This document shows positions 25,607 through 34,337 of a stretch of DNA of 64,000 bases, one piece after another. The stretch is from Nocardioidaceae bacterium (GTDB lineage: Bacteria; Actinomycetota; Actinomycetes; Propionibacteriales; Nocardioidaceae). A program made the position numbers and the translations under genes. A model generated the notes under the pieces. It saw only the letters and a list, made by a program, of their open reading frames with translations. It was not told the origin of the DNA and ran no database searches. The DNA is taken from contig CP076053.1 in NCBI GenBank assembly GCA_018672315.1, positions 2,281,827 through 2,345,826 of the forward strand, read 5' to 3'. Numbering within the stretch: the first letter of the stretch is position 1; each line of letters opens with the position of its first letter.

Positions 25607-27001
25607 ATGAGCGACGAGGGACTGCAGGCAGCGCGCGAGAAGATGCGCGCCGAGGGCATCGACGACACCGCGATCGAGGTGTTCAGCCACTACTACCGGC
25701 AGCTGGAGTCTGGCGAGACCGGAATGGTGCCGGAGGACTCGATCGAGCCGCTGGACATGGAGGCCCTGGCCGACGTCGAGGTCTCCGCCGACCAGCAGCG
25801 CGAGGCGCTGCGGGGCACGGCGGTCATCAAGCTCAACGGCGGCCTGGGCACCTCGATGGGCCTCGACCGCGCCAAGTCGCTGCTGGAGGTGCGCGACGGG
25901 CTGTCCTTCCTCGACGTCATCGCGCGGCAGACGCTCCACCTGCGCCGAGACCTCGACATCGGGCTGCCGCTGCTGCTGATGAACTCCTTCCGCACCTCCG
26001 CCGACACGATGGCGGCGCTGGAGCCGTACGACGACCTCGCCGTCGAGGGGCTCCCGCTGGAGTTCCTGCAGAACAAGGAGCCCAAGCTGCGTGCCGACGA
26101 CCTGACGCCGGTGGAGTGGCCCGACGACCCGGACGCCGAGTGGTGCCCTCCCGGGCACGGCGACCTCTACACGGCGCTGCACGGTGCCGGCATCCTCGAG
26201 GCGCTCGCCGAGGCGGGCTACGAACGGGTCTTCGTCTCCAACTCCGACAACCTCGCCGCGGTCCCCGACGGCGTCGTCGCGGGCTGGTTCGCGACGTCCG
26301 GGGCGCCGTTCGCGATCGAGGCGGTGCGGCGTACGCCCTCGGACCGCAAGGGAGGCCACTTCGCGACCCGCAAGGCCGACGGACGCATCGTGCTGCGCGA
26401 GACCGCCCAGACGCGCGAGGAGGACCAGGACGCCCTCGCCGACCTGTCGCGACACCGGTTCATGAGCACCAACAACCTGTGGTTCGACATCGCGGCGATG
26501 CGGGCGAAGCTCGCGGAGACCGACGGGGTGCTGGGCCTGCCCATGATCCGCAACGACAAGTCGACGGTGCCGGGCGACGACAGCACACCGGACGTCATCC
26601 AGGTCGAGACCGCGATGGGTGCGGCGATCGAGCTGTTCGACGGCGCCCGCACCATCGAGGTCACCCGCGAGCGCTTCGCGCCGGTGAAGACGACCGATGA
26701 CCTGCTGGTGCTGCGCAGCGACTGCTACGAGCTGGACGAGGGCTGCCGCATCAGCCAGGCGACGCCCGAGATCCCGTTCGTGGAGCTGGCGAGCGGGCCG
26801 TACAAACTGGTCGACGACTTCGCCGCGCGCTTCCCGGCCGGGCCCCCGTCGCTGGCCTCGGCCTTCTCGCTGGTCGTCGAGGGGGACTGGACCTTCGGAG
26901 AGGACGTCGTCGTCCGCGGCGAGGTGACGCTCGGCGAGGGCGGCGGGACGCTGGAGGCCGGGCGGGTGCTGACCAGCGGCCGCGTCGACGCGGACGGCTG
27001 A
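25607..27001 (+). CDS. UTP--glucose-1-phosphate uridylyltransferase, UDPGP (eukaryotic-like) family
   Basis: Makes UDP-glucose from glucose-1-phosphate and UTP for wall polymer and glycan synthesis. The 464-residue protein belongs to the UDPGP type-1 family and not to GalU: AVIKLNGGLGTSMGLDRAKSLLEV is the nucleotide-binding loop, followed by LLLMNSFRTSADT, EFLQNKEPKLRADDLTP, WCPPGHGDLYTAL and VFVSNSDNLAAVPD. TAGGGT lies six bases before the ATG. It heads the cluster that ends with glpR; in Corynebacterium I recall a uridylyltransferase gene in the same place. Confidence 0.9.
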   Translation: MSDEGLQAAREKMRAEGIDDTAIEVFSHYYRQLESGETGMVPEDSIEPLDMEALADVEVSADQQREALRGTAVIKLNGGLGTSMGLDRAKSLLEVRDGLSFLDVIARQTLHLRRDLDIGLPLLLMNSFRTSADTMAALEPYDDLAVEGLPLEFLQNKEPKLRADDLTPVEWPDDPDAEWCPPGHGDLYTALHGAGILEALAEAGYERVFVSNSDNLAAVPDGVVAGWFATSGAPFAIEAVRRTPSDRKGGHFATRKADGRIVLRETAQTREEDQDALADLSRHRFMSTNNLWFDIAAMRAKLAETDGVLGLPMIRNDKSTVPGDDSTPDVIQVETAMGAAIELFDGARTIEVTRERFAPVKTTDDLLVLRSDCYELDEGCRISQATPEIPFVELASGPYKLVDDFAARFPAGPPSLASAFSLVVEGDWTFGEDVVVRGEVTLGEGGGTLEAGRVLTSGRVDADG

Positions 27002-27072
27002 CGCGGGGGTGACCTCGCGGGTGGTCCGAGGAGTGGTCCGGTCTGCGCCCGCCGCGGGCTAGGGTCGCGACC

Positions 27073-28365
27073 ATGAGCGAGACCCAGCCGCCGGAGCCCG
27101 GGCCGGGATCGATGTCGCCGCCCCCGGGGGCCGCGTCGGTCTCGGTGCAGCAGCACCTCGAGCGGGCGCTCGGAGTCGTGGAGCCGCTGGAGCCGTACGA
27201 GCAGCCGCTGCTGGACGCCCTCGGTCTCACCGTCTGCGAGGACGTCGTGGCGCCGGTGGCGCTGCCGGTCTTCGACAACTCCTCGGTCGACGGGTACGCG
27301 GTGCGGCTCGCGGACGTCGCCGAGGCCTCGGCGGAGCGGCCGACGCACCTGCCGGTCGTGGGCGAGATGGCGGCGGGGCAGTCGCAGGTGCTGGCGATGA
27401 CGCCGGGCACCGCCATCCGCATCATGACCGGGGCGCCGGTGCCGCGCGGCTGCGATGCGGTCGTCCCGATCGAGTGGACCGACGAGGGCACCGCCGAGGT
27501 GCGGATCAGCCAGGCGCCGACCCGGGGCCAGCACGTACGCCGCCGCGGCGAGGACGTCGAGGAGGGCGACCTGCTGCTGTCCGACGGCTCGGTGCTCGGG
27601 CCGCGTCAGGTCGGTGTGGTCGCCTCGGTGGGGCGGCCCCAGGTGCTCGCCCGGCCGCGCCCTCGGGTGGTGGTCATGTCGACCGGCGCCGAGCTGCGGG
27701 AGCCGGGCCGCGCCCTGGCGCACGACTCGATCTACGACGCGAACTCCTACCTCCTCGCCGCCGCGGTGCGGCGGCTCGGTGCGCTGCCGTTCCGGGTCGG
27801 CGCGGTCGGTGACACGCCGCGGGAGTTCTCCGAGGCGCTGGCCGACCAGCTCGTGCGCGCCGATCTCGTGGTCACCTCGGGCGGGGTGAGCAAGGGCGCG
27901 TACGACGTGGTCAAGGAGGTGCTCAGCGCGCCGGACCAGAAGGGGTCGGTGTGGTTCGGCGAGGTGCGGATGCAGCCGGGCAAGCCCCAGGGTGTCGGCG
28001 TCGTGGGGGAGGACCGCACCCCGATCCTCACGCTGCCGGGCAACCCGGTGAGCGCGTACGTCTCCTTCGAGGTCTTCGTCGCGCCGGTGATCCGCCGGCT
28101 GATGGGTCGCACGCCGTACGAGCGGCCGCGGCGCTCCGCCCGCTGCACGCACCCGATCAGCTCCACCGTGGGCCGGACGCAGGTCGTGCGGGCCTGGCTC
28201 GAGCACGAGCCGGACGGGCCGGTGGTGTCCCCGGTCGGCGGGCACGGCTCGCACCTGGTCGGCGACCTCGCCGCCTCGAACGCCTTCATCGTGGTGGAGG
28301 AGTCCGTGGGCGAGGTGCGGGCCGGGGAGCAGGTGCAGGTGATGGCGCTGGACGAGGAGTACTGA
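27073..28365 (+). CDS. glp: MoeA/gephyrin-like molybdotransferase (Glp)
   Basis: A 430-residue MoeA-family protein. Domains in order: DNSSVDGYAVRLADV near 73, GMPVPRG-like IMTGAPVPRGCDAVVPIEW near 118, the MoCF-binding domain with VVMSTGAELREPGRALAHDS and YDANSYLLAAAVRRLG near 200-240, TSGGVSKGAYDVVKEVLS near 275, and LTLPGNPVSAYVSFEVFVAPV near 320. TAGGGT precedes the ATG by seven bases. Position between a uridylyltransferase and GNAT/GlpR matches the Corynebacterium Glp locus, where the protein works with GlpR in septum formation. Neighbouring moaC and moaB allow a classical molybdenum-insertion role, so both functions are possible. Confidence 0.85.
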   Translation: MSETQPPEPGPGSMSPPPGAASVSVQQHLERALGVVEPLEPYEQPLLDALGLTVCEDVVAPVALPVFDNSSVDGYAVRLADVAEASAERPTHLPVVGEMAAGQSQVLAMTPGTAIRIMTGAPVPRGCDAVVPIEWTDEGTAEVRISQAPTRGQHVRRRGEDVEEGDLLLSDGSVLGPRQVGVVASVGRPQVLARPRPRVVVMSTGAELREPGRALAHDSIYDANSYLLAAAVRRLGALPFRVGAVGDTPREFSEALADQLVRADLVVTSGGVSKGAYDVVKEVLSAPDQKGSVWFGEVRMQPGKPQGVGVVGEDRTPILTLPGNPVSAYVSFEVFVAPVIRRLMGRTPYERPRRSARCTHPISSTVGRTQVVRAWLEHEPDGPVVSPVGGHGSHLVGDLAASNAFIVVEESVGEVRAGEQVQVMALDEEY

Positions 28366-28844
28366 TGGCGCAGGGTCCACGTCTCACCCACGTCGACGAG
28401 TCGGGCGCGGCCCGCATGGTCGACGTCTCGACCAAGGACGTCACGACGCGTGAGGCGACCGCGTCGGGGCGCGTACGCGTCTCGGCCGAGGTCGTGCGTC
28501 TCCTGCGCGGTGAGGGGGTGCCGAAGGGCGACGCCCTCGGCGTCGCGCGCGTCGCGGGCATCATGGCCGCGAAGCGCACGCCCGACCTGGTGCCGCTGTG
28601 CCACCCGCTGGCGATCTCGGGGGTCACCGTGGACCTCGACGTCGCCGACGACCACGTCGCCATCCGGGCACGGGTGCGTACGACCGACCGCACGGGGGTC
28701 GAGATGGAGGCGCTCACCGCCGTCTCGGTCGCCGCGCTGACGGTGGTCGACATGGTCAAGGCGGTCGACAAGGCCGCCGAGATCACCGACGTGCGGGTGG
28801 AGACCAAGAGCGGTGGTCGGTCGGGGGAGTGGACCCGTGACTGA
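28365..28844 (+). CDS. moaC: Cyclic pyranopterin monophosphate synthase
   Basis: Second step of molybdenum cofactor synthesis, rearranging the GTP-derived intermediate to cPMP. ATG 28365 shares a base with the upstream stop (TGATG) and gives 159 residues. The family signatures are all present: LTHVDESGAARMVDVSTKDVT, AKRTPDLVPLCHPLAISGV, RTTDRTGVEMEALTAVSVAALTVVDMVKAVDK and the final Lys/Gly-rich segment KSGGRSGEW. No moaA or moaE is in the window. Confidence 0.94.
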   Translation: MAQGPRLTHVDESGAARMVDVSTKDVTTREATASGRVRVSAEVVRLLRGEGVPKGDALGVARVAGIMAAKRTPDLVPLCHPLAISGVTVDLDVADDHVAIRARVRTTDRTGVEMEALTAVSVAALTVVDMVKAVDKAAEITDVRVETKSGGRSGEWTRD

Positions 28845-29358
28845 GACGTCGGCCGGTGACGCGCAGGGGCTGCCCGCGGTCGTGGTGGTCGCGTCGAACC
28901 GGGCCGCGGCCGGGGTGTACGAGGACACCACCGGCCCGCTGATCGTCGCCGCGCTGCGGTCGTGGGGCTTCTCGGTGGGCGAACCGGTCGTCGTGCCCGA
29001 CGGTGAGCCGGTCGAGCAGGCCCTGCGCGCGGCCGTCGCCGAGGGAGCGCGGGCGGTGCTCACCACCGGCGGGACCGGGCTCACCCCGACCGACCGCACG
29101 CCCGAGGCGACGGCGGCCGTGCTCGACAGACCGGTGCCGGGCGTCGCGGAGGCGATCCGGGCGCACGGCTCGGCGAAGGGCGTGCCGACGGCGGCGCTCA
29201 GCTGCGGGTTGGCCGGCGTGGCCGGGCAGGCGCTCGTGGTCAACCTGCCGGGATCCCGGGGCGGGGTCAAGGACGGGCTCGAGGTGCTCGAGGCCCTCCT
29301 CGTGCACGCCGTGGAGCAGATCGTCGGGTCCGACCACCGCTCCGGCGGCGGGGCGTGA
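28837..29358 (+). CDS. MoaB/Mog-type molybdopterin adenylyltransferase
   Basis: MogA/MoaB-fold protein of 173 residues. GTG 28837 overlaps moaC by eight bases, so translation is coupled. AVVVVASNRAAAGVYEDTTGPLIVAAL and LTTGGTGLTPTDRTPEAT are the molybdopterin-binding motifs; GSAKGVPTAALSCGLAG and VVNLPGSRGGVKDGLEVL complete the fold. In the cofactor pathway it adenylates molybdopterin before metal insertion by MoeA. It cannot be decided whether it is MogA or MoaB proper. Confidence 0.88.
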   Translation: MTETSAGDAQGLPAVVVVASNRAAAGVYEDTTGPLIVAALRSWGFSVGEPVVVPDGEPVEQALRAAVAEGARAVLTTGGTGLTPTDRTPEATAAVLDRPVPGVAEAIRAHGSAKGVPTAALSCGLAGVAGQALVVNLPGSRGGVKDGLEVLEALLVHAVEQIVGSDHRSGGGA

Positions 29359-29362
29359 GCCG

Positions 29363-30022
29363 ATGAGCTCCTTCGGCATCGCCCCGGCGTGGCTGCCGGA
29401 CCTCCTCGACCCGGCGGGCGACCTGGTGCTGCGACGGCTGCGCCGTCGTGACGGGAGGGCGTGGCGTGACGTGCGGCGGCGCAACGCCGCGTGGCTCGGG
29501 CCGTGGGACGCGACGCCGCCGCCCGAGGGTGAGGAGCGGGTGTCGTCGTACGCGGCGATGGTGCGCACGCTCGACGCCGGTGCCCGGCAGCGGCGGATGA
29601 TGCCGTACGCGCTGGTCGTGGACGGCCGGCTGGCCGGTCAGGTGTCGGTGAACAACGTGCAGTGGGGCTCGGCGCGCATGGGCTCGGTCGGCTACTGGAT
29701 CGACCGCCGGGTCGCGGGTCGCGGGTACGTGCCGCGGGCGGTCGCTCTCGTGTGCGATCACGCGCTCGGGGCGGCGGGCTTGCACCGGCTCGAGGTCGCG
29801 GTACGACCGGAGAACTCGGCGTCGCTGCGCGTGGTGGAGAAGCTGGGCCTGCACGAGGTGGGCTTCGCCCCGCGGTACCTGCACATCGACGGCGACTGGC
29901 GGGACCACCGCATCTACGGACTCACCCGCGAGCAGCTGCCCCATGGCGGTCTGCGCGCTGACCTGGACCGATCGGCCGTCGCGGCCGAGGCGAGTGGGGA
30001 GCCGACACACCGGGAAGGGTGA
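29363..30022 (+). CDS. GNAT N-acetyltransferase, RimJ/RimL type
   Basis: Acetyl-CoA-dependent transferase of 219 residues beginning four bases after moaB. The acceptor side reads LVLRRLRRRDGRAWRDVRRRN, LAGQVSVNNVQWGSARMGSVGYWIDRRVAGRGYVPRAVALVCDHA covers the pyrophosphate loop (RGYVPRA), and LEVAVRPENSASLRVVEKLGL is the C-terminal GNAT motif. It lies between moaB and glpR, the place a rimJ-type gene holds in the corynebacterial glp locus. Substrate unknown; ribosomal-protein acetylation is only a family-based guess. Confidence 0.88.
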   Translation: MSSFGIAPAWLPDLLDPAGDLVLRRLRRRDGRAWRDVRRRNAAWLGPWDATPPPEGEERVSSYAAMVRTLDAGARQRRMMPYALVVDGRLAGQVSVNNVQWGSARMGSVGYWIDRRVAGRGYVPRAVALVCDHALGAAGLHRLEVAVRPENSASLRVVEKLGLHEVGFAPRYLHIDGDWRDHRIYGLTREQLPHGGLRADLDRSAVAAEASGEPTHREG

Positions 30023-30057
30023 CGAGTCAGGCGCCTGCGGCTCCCTACCCTGGACGC

Positions 30058-30993
30058 GTGGACATGTCGGGGATGATCTTCGTCGCTCTTGCTGTCGTGT
30101 GGGCCGTCTATCTGATCCCGCGGGCGGTGAACCGCTCCGAGGACGAGCTGGCGCTGCTGCCGGCCGGCTGGGGTGAGTCGCCCGAGCACGAGTCGGATGT
30201 GCACGAGCAGGACACGCGCCGGTCCGATGAGCGGGTGAGCCAGTCCGGTGGTCGAGGTGCGAGCGGCTCCGCGGACGCCCCCGGTGGTCGAGGTGCGAGC
30301 GGCTACGCGGACGCCCCCGGTGGTCGAGGTGCGAGCGGCTACGCGAGCCGCGAGACCCCCGCCGAGCGCGAGGCCGCGCGTACGGCCGTCGGTCGCCGCC
30401 GCCGGGTGCTCCTGACGCTCCTGGGTCTCACGGGCGTGACCGCCGTCGCCGCGGTGACCGTGCTGCCCGCGTGGGTCGCGGCCGTCCCCGCCGTGCTCGT
30501 GGCCGCCTGGCTCGTCGTGTGCCGGGTGCAGGTGCGCCGCCTGGAGGCTCGACGTGCGGAACGGCTCGCAGCCCGGGCGGCGACGACCGCCGACGCGGAC
30601 GCCGGTCTCGCGGACGAGATCGAGGTGCCTGCCGAGGTCGCCGCGACCGAGGTGGCGCTCGAGCCGCTGCGCGAGTTCCGCATCGAGGTGCCGGACTCCC
30701 CGGCGGCCCTGGTCGTCGAGCCGGACGAGGACACGGTCGGGCTGACCGAGGCCGACCGCGAGGCCGCTCTCGCCGACGAGATGCCCCGTGGTGCCGTGTG
30801 GGATCCGCGGCCGCTGACGCTGCCGACGTACATCACGAAGCCGCGGGCACGCCGCGTGCCGCGCACCATGGCGCTCGACGGTGCGGGGGTCAGCTCCTCC
30901 GGTCGCGATGCGCGTGACAGCGCTCTGGTCGCCGAGGGCGCGTACGCCGGCGTCGACGCCACCGCCCGTCCTCGCGAGGCCGTGGGCTCCTGA
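30058..30993 (+). CDS. glpR: GlpR/SepX-like membrane receptor of gephyrin-like Glp
   Basis: A 311-residue protein starting MDMSGMIFVALAVVWAVYLIPRAV, a TM segment typical of the GlpR (Corynebacterium) and SepX (Streptomyces) division proteins, and a second pair of TM helices at about 110-155. The C-terminal half is acidic, with TYITKPRARRVPRTMALDG near the end. The family ties Glp to the divisome. GTG 30058 follows TACCCT by six bases. Residues about 63-96 come from three tandem 36-bp units (GGRGASGYADAP), making an expanded linker between the membrane helices. The cluster context with glp supports the call. Confidence 0.78.
   Translation: MDMSGMIFVALAVVWAVYLIPRAVNRSEDELALLPAGWGESPEHESDVHEQDTRRSDERVSQSGGRGASGSADAPGGRGASGYADAPGGRGASGYASRETPAEREAARTAVGRRRRVLLTLLGLTGVTAVAAVTVLPAWVAAVPAVLVAAWLVVCRVQVRRLEARRAERLAARAATTADADAGLADEIEVPAEVAATEVALEPLREFRIEVPDSPAALVVEPDEDTVGLTEADREAALADEMPRGAVWDPRPLTLPTYITKPRARRVPRTMALDGAGVSSSGRDARDSALVAEGAYAGVDATARPREAVGS
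30247..30345 (+). repeat. Tandem 36-bp repeat inside glpR
   Basis: Two full 36-bp copies (30247-30282 and 30283-30318) differ at one base, and a third copy is complete for its first 27 bases before its end turns into GCGAGCCGCGAGACCCCC. Each begins GGTGGTCGAGGTGCGAGC and encodes GGRGASG(S/Y)ADAP. The array keeps the frame, and its outer ends form an imperfect inverted repeat. Confidence 0.85.
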
Positions 30994-31011
30994 CTTCCCT
31001 TCCGCCGCCGG

Positions 31012-32238
31012 TCACCGGCGACGGCGCAGCACCCCCTTCCCCCGCGGACCCCCGGACTCCTGTCCGGGGGTCTCGTCGTTGCGGGGCTGCTGCGCGGGCC
31101 CTGTGGGCTCGGTGGGCTCGGCGGGGGCAGACTGCTTGAGCTGCTTCAGCTCCTCGGTGACCTCAGCGAGCCGCTCGAGGGTGGCGGCGAGGGCCTCGGT
31201 GGTCTCCTCGAGCACGCGGGACGGGTCGACCTTCTCCAGACCGTGCCAGGGAGTGTCGCGGGCGGCCGGCACCCCGGGTCGTGGGCGGCGCATGATCGGG
31301 GGCTCGCCGCAGCGCAGCTCGTCGAGGTCGCCGACGACGTCGTAGCCGGCGGCCTGGATGGCGCTGATGAAGGTCTCGGCCGTGTCGGCAGCCCGCAGGT
31401 GGTCCTCGGTGTGCAGGCGGATCGAACGGCCGTCGCGACCGGCGAGCACCTGGTGGGCGAGGAAGTTCTTCACGATCGGCGTGTACGTGCCCGGCAGCGG
31501 CAACCGGTCGGCGAGCACCTTGTTGAGTTCTCGGAGCACCTCGGCCTGCTCGGCGCCGACCGAGGAGTTGGAGCGCGCGATGTCGAGGTCGACGGTGACG
31601 TCCTCGACGCCGAGCAGCCAGGCGAAGCGGCGCCACCACTCCTCTCGTGGCGTGCCCTGCGGCGGGACGGTGACGACGTGGACGTGCTTCGCGGGCACGG
31701 TGCGCCCCCACCGGGCGAGCAGGTCGGGGAGGTGCTGGGCGTGCCAGAGGTGGTAGCCGTTGGGGGAGAAGGGGCCCGCGTCGCGGTCGAACCACGCGAG
31801 CGACATCCACGCGGGGTACGACAGCGTCGAGCGGTGCTTGACGTGCTCCTGCCACTCGGCCGGCAGCTGCCGGGCGAGGTCTCGCGCGGTGACGACGAGG
31901 TGCACCTCGCGGGCGACCTGGGCGAGGTCGCGTACGGCAGCCGCCGCCTGCGCCGCCGAGGCGGGTGCGAAGAGCTCGTGGCTGATGACGGCGTCGCCGT
32001 CGTACGCCTCGATCTCCGGCAGCAGCGAGGACCACGCCCCCTCGGCGTTCGCGGGCACCTGCAGCCGGTGCGGCTCCTGGCGTACGTCGACCGCCGCGCG
32101 GTAGTGGTCGCCGTCGCCGTTGCCCGGCAGCAGCAGTCCCGCTCGACGCAGCCGCGGCTTGTGCGCCCACAGCACCCGCTGCAGGAAGGTCGTGCCGGTC
32201 TTGGGGGTGCCGACGTGCAGGAAGACGCGCTGGGCCAT
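31012..32238 (-). CDS. Sulfotransferase-like P-loop protein
   Basis: A 408-residue protein of the PAPS-dependent sulfotransferase fold. The 5'-phosphosulfate loop reads RVFLHVGTPKTGTTFLQRVL at the N-terminus, VISHELFAP and VHLVVTARDLARQLPAEWQEHVK match the 3'-phosphate binding strand and helix. The end of the protein is a predicted coiled coil (ETTEALAATLERLAEVTEELKQLKQ) followed by a Pro/Gly/Arg tail. ATG 32238 follows TATCCT by six bases. Substrate unknown; such proteins are scattered through actinobacteria, often near glycan genes. It is convergent with glpR (19-base gap). Confidence 0.8.
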   Translation of the reverse strand: MAQRVFLHVGTPKTGTTFLQRVLWAHKPRLRRAGLLLPGNGDGDHYRAAVDVRQEPHRLQVPANAEGAWSSLLPEIEAYDGDAVISHELFAPASAAQAAAAVRDLAQVAREVHLVVTARDLARQLPAEWQEHVKHRSTLSYPAWMSLAWFDRDAGPFSPNGYHLWHAQHLPDLLARWGRTVPAKHVHVVTVPPQGTPREEWWRRFAWLLGVEDVTVDLDIARSNSSVGAEQAEVLRELNKVLADRLPLPGTYTPIVKNFLAHQVLAGRDGRSIRLHTEDHLRAADTAETFISAIQAAGYDVVGDLDELRCGEPPIMRRPRPGVPAARDTPWHGLEKVDPSRVLEETTEALAATLERLAEVTEELKQLKQSAPAEPTEPTGPAQQPRNDETPGQESGGPRGKGVLRRRR

Positions 32239-32324
32239 GCCGTGAGGATAGGGCGGGAGGGGCCCCTGGGGGCTCGGGTGATGTGCCCCGAGTGCTATCT
32301 TGGCGGTCGCGCCGAGGGCGCGAT

Positions 32325-32401
<77 letters not shown>

Positions 32402-32456
32402 ACCCGCTGGTCAGCGGCCTGCACGGATCCTGAATCCAGGAGCAGGCAGTGACAAG

Positions 32457-32478
32457 TCAGCAGAAACTCAGCAGAAAC
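32457..32478 (+). repeat. Tandem TCAGCAGAAAC repeat next to tRNA-Ala (possible integrase arm sites)
   Basis: Two perfect tandem copies of TCAGCAGAAAC (32457-32467, 32468-32478) lie 57 bases past the tRNA. Short direct repeats beside an att core are the usual arm-type sites of tyrosine integrases; the link to the int gene at 34337 is inferred. Confidence 0.5.
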
Positions 32479-32534
32479 CCGGTCACGTGGACGGCGTCCT
32501 CGGGACGTCTGGGTCCCCCTCGGGCCGGCGCGGC

Positions 32535-34069
32535 GGGGGTGTCAGATGGTCTGTGTAAGGGGGTGGTCGTGAAGGAGAACGAAGATGACTGCTGTGAGCA
32601 CCGAGAACCACGCCGACCACAACACCGAGACCAGCGCTGAGGAAGGCGCTCGATCCGGGCGCGGGCACACCGCTGCTCGTCGTGCGGCACGGGCCCAGAT
32701 GCCGGGCTACAAGGCCGCGGCCGAGCTCGCTGAGTCCGGCGCGCTGGACGGGCTGTTCGCCCAGATCGACGCCGGTGAGATCGACCTGACCGGCGACGGC
32801 GGGTTCATCCCGGCGCTGATCAAGCACGCCCTCGAACGCGGCCTGGGGGCAGAGCTGACCGATCACTTGGGCTACGAGCGCGGCGCGCCTGACGCGGCCG
32901 CGTATCCGAACTCCCGCAACGGCACGACCCCGAAGACGGTCGCGACCCAGGCCGGTGAAGTGAATCTCGAGGTCCCTCGGGACCGCCAGGGCACGTTCAC
33001 GCCACGGCTGGTGCCCAAGGGTGAGCGGCGGCTCGGCGGCCTGGACGAGATGATCATCAGCCTCTACGCCGGCGGGATGACCGTCCGCGACATCTCCCAC
33101 CACCTCGCCGCGACGCTGGGCACCGAGCTCTCGCACGAGGCGATCAGCAACATCACCGACGAGATCCTCGACGCGGTCGGGGAGTGGCAGGCCCGCCCAC
33201 TGGAGCCGCTGTATCCGGTGATCTACCTCGACGCGATCGTGGTGAAGGTCCGCGACGGCTCGCACGTGGTCAACAAGTCCGCCCATATCGCGGTCGGCGT
33301 GGACATGGACGGCGTCAAGCACGTGCTCGGGATCTGGGTCCAGGCCCACGAGGGCGCGAAGTTCTGGGCGGGCGTGTGCGCCGACCTCGCCAACCGCGGG
33401 ATCCGCGACGTGCTCATCGTGTGCTGCGACGGGCTGATCGGACTGCCCGAGGCGATCGAGGCGACCTGGCCGGCCGCGACGGTGCAGACCTGCGTGGTCC
33501 ACTTGATCCGTGCCGCGATGCGGTTCGTGGGCTATGGCGACCGCAAGGCCGTCGCGGCCGCACTGAAGCCGATCTACACCGCTTCCAGCGCCGCAGCGGC
33601 CCGTGATGAGCTCGATGCGTTCAAGACCTCGAAGTGGGGTGTGAAGTACCCCCACACCGTCGCGACGTGGGAGGCGGCCTGGGAGCGGTTCACCCCGTTC
33701 CTGGGCTTTCCGCCCGAGCTGCGGCGCGTCATCTACACCACCAACAGCATCGAGTCGCTGAACTACCAGCTCCGCAAGGTCACCAAGAACCGTGGCCACT
33801 TCCCGTCTGAGGACGCGGTCGTGAAGCTGCTGTGGCTGGCGATCTGCAACATTGAGGACAAACGAGCCCGTGAACGCGAGCGCGACCGGGGCAAGCCCTC
33901 CGCGGAACGAAAGGCTGCCGGCCGGCTCGTCGAGGGCCAGGTCGTCACGAACTGGAAGCAGGCCCTGGCCCAGCTCGCGATCAACTACCCCGACCGCATC
34001 AATCCCCACCTGTAAGCCCCCCGAGGCCGAAAGAATCCATCTCACTTACACAGACAACTTGACACGCTC
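32535..34069 (+). mobile_element. IS256-family insertion sequence, copy 1 (complete, with target duplication)
   Basis: The 1535-bp element has ends GGGGGTGTCAGATGGTCTGT and, in inverse, GAGCGTGTCAAGTTGTCTGT. It is flanked by perfect 8-bp direct repeats GGCGCGGC (32527-32534 and 34070-34077), the size expected for IS256. It sits between tRNA-Ala and the excisionase gene. A second copy lies at 48387-49921; I found one base difference (34020 C versus 49872 T). Confidence 0.93.
32585..34015 (+). CDS. IS256-family (mutator type) transposase
   Basis: DDE transposase of 476 residues. ATG 32585 follows GAAGGAG by seven bases. Family text in order: GFIPALIKHALERGLGAELTDHLGYERG, GEVNLEVPRDRQGTFTPRLVPKGERR, VIYLDAIVVKVRDGSHVVNKSAHIA with the first Asp, VLIVCCDGLIGLPEAIEATWP with the second Asp, and FLGFPPELRRVIYTTNSIESLNYQLRK with the Glu. 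The motif CVVHLIRAA is typical of the mutator group. The protein is identical to the one encoded at 48437-49867. Confidence 0.96.
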   Translation: MTAVSTENHADHNTETSAEEGARSGRGHTAARRAARAQMPGYKAAAELAESGALDGLFAQIDAGEIDLTGDGGFIPALIKHALERGLGAELTDHLGYERGAPDAAAYPNSRNGTTPKTVATQAGEVNLEVPRDRQGTFTPRLVPKGERRLGGLDEMIISLYAGGMTVRDISHHLAATLGTELSHEAISNITDEILDAVGEWQARPLEPLYPVIYLDAIVVKVRDGSHVVNKSAHIAVGVDMDGVKHVLGIWVQAHEGAKFWAGVCADLANRGIRDVLIVCCDGLIGLPEAIEATWPAATVQTCVVHLIRAAMRFVGYGDRKAVAAALKPIYTASSAAAARDELDAFKTSKWGVKYPHTVATWEAAWERFTPFLGFPPELRRVIYTTNSIESLNYQLRKVTKNRGHFPSEDAVVKLLWLAICNIEDKRARERERDRGKPSAERKAAGRLVEGQVVTNWKQALAQLAINYPDRINPHL

Positions 34070-34103
34070 GGCGCGGCGGGCGGGCCTGGCGCACCTGATC
34101 GGC

Positions 34104-34337
34104 ATGACGACCACAACACAGCCCCAGACGCCGCTCGGCCCCGTTCTCACCCTGTCCCAGCTCGCCGCCCAGCTCGGCGTCACGGTCCAGACCCTCTACG
34201 ATCTGCGCAGCCAAGGGCGCGGTCCGCGCGGGTTCCGCGTCGGCCGGGAGCTCCGCTCCCGGGTCAGCGAGGTCGACGCCTGGCTCGCCCAGACGGAAGC
34301 CGATGACGCCCAGCGCCACCCCCGCCAGGCCGGCTGA
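34104..34337 (+). CDS. Excisionase-type helix-turn-helix protein (MerR/AlpA-like)
   Basis: A 77-residue protein from ATG 34104. TLSQLAAQLGVTVQTLYDLRSQGRGP followed by GFRVGRELRSRVSEVDAWLA is the HTH_17 / excisionase fold used as recombination directionality factors. Its stop overlaps the integrase ATG (TGATG), so the two are co-translated. The IS256 copy 1 insertion lies only about 30 bases upstream and has probably cut it off from its original promoter. Confidence 0.8.
   Translation: MTTTTQPQTPLGPVLTLSQLAAQLGVTVQTLYDLRSQGRGPRGFRVGRELRSRVSEVDAWLAQTEADDAQRHPRQAG

Noticed and set aside
32457-32534. Possible small gene between tRNA-Ala and IS256 copy 1
   Set aside because: No start with a ribosome site and no family match; the direct repeats fit recombination sites better.
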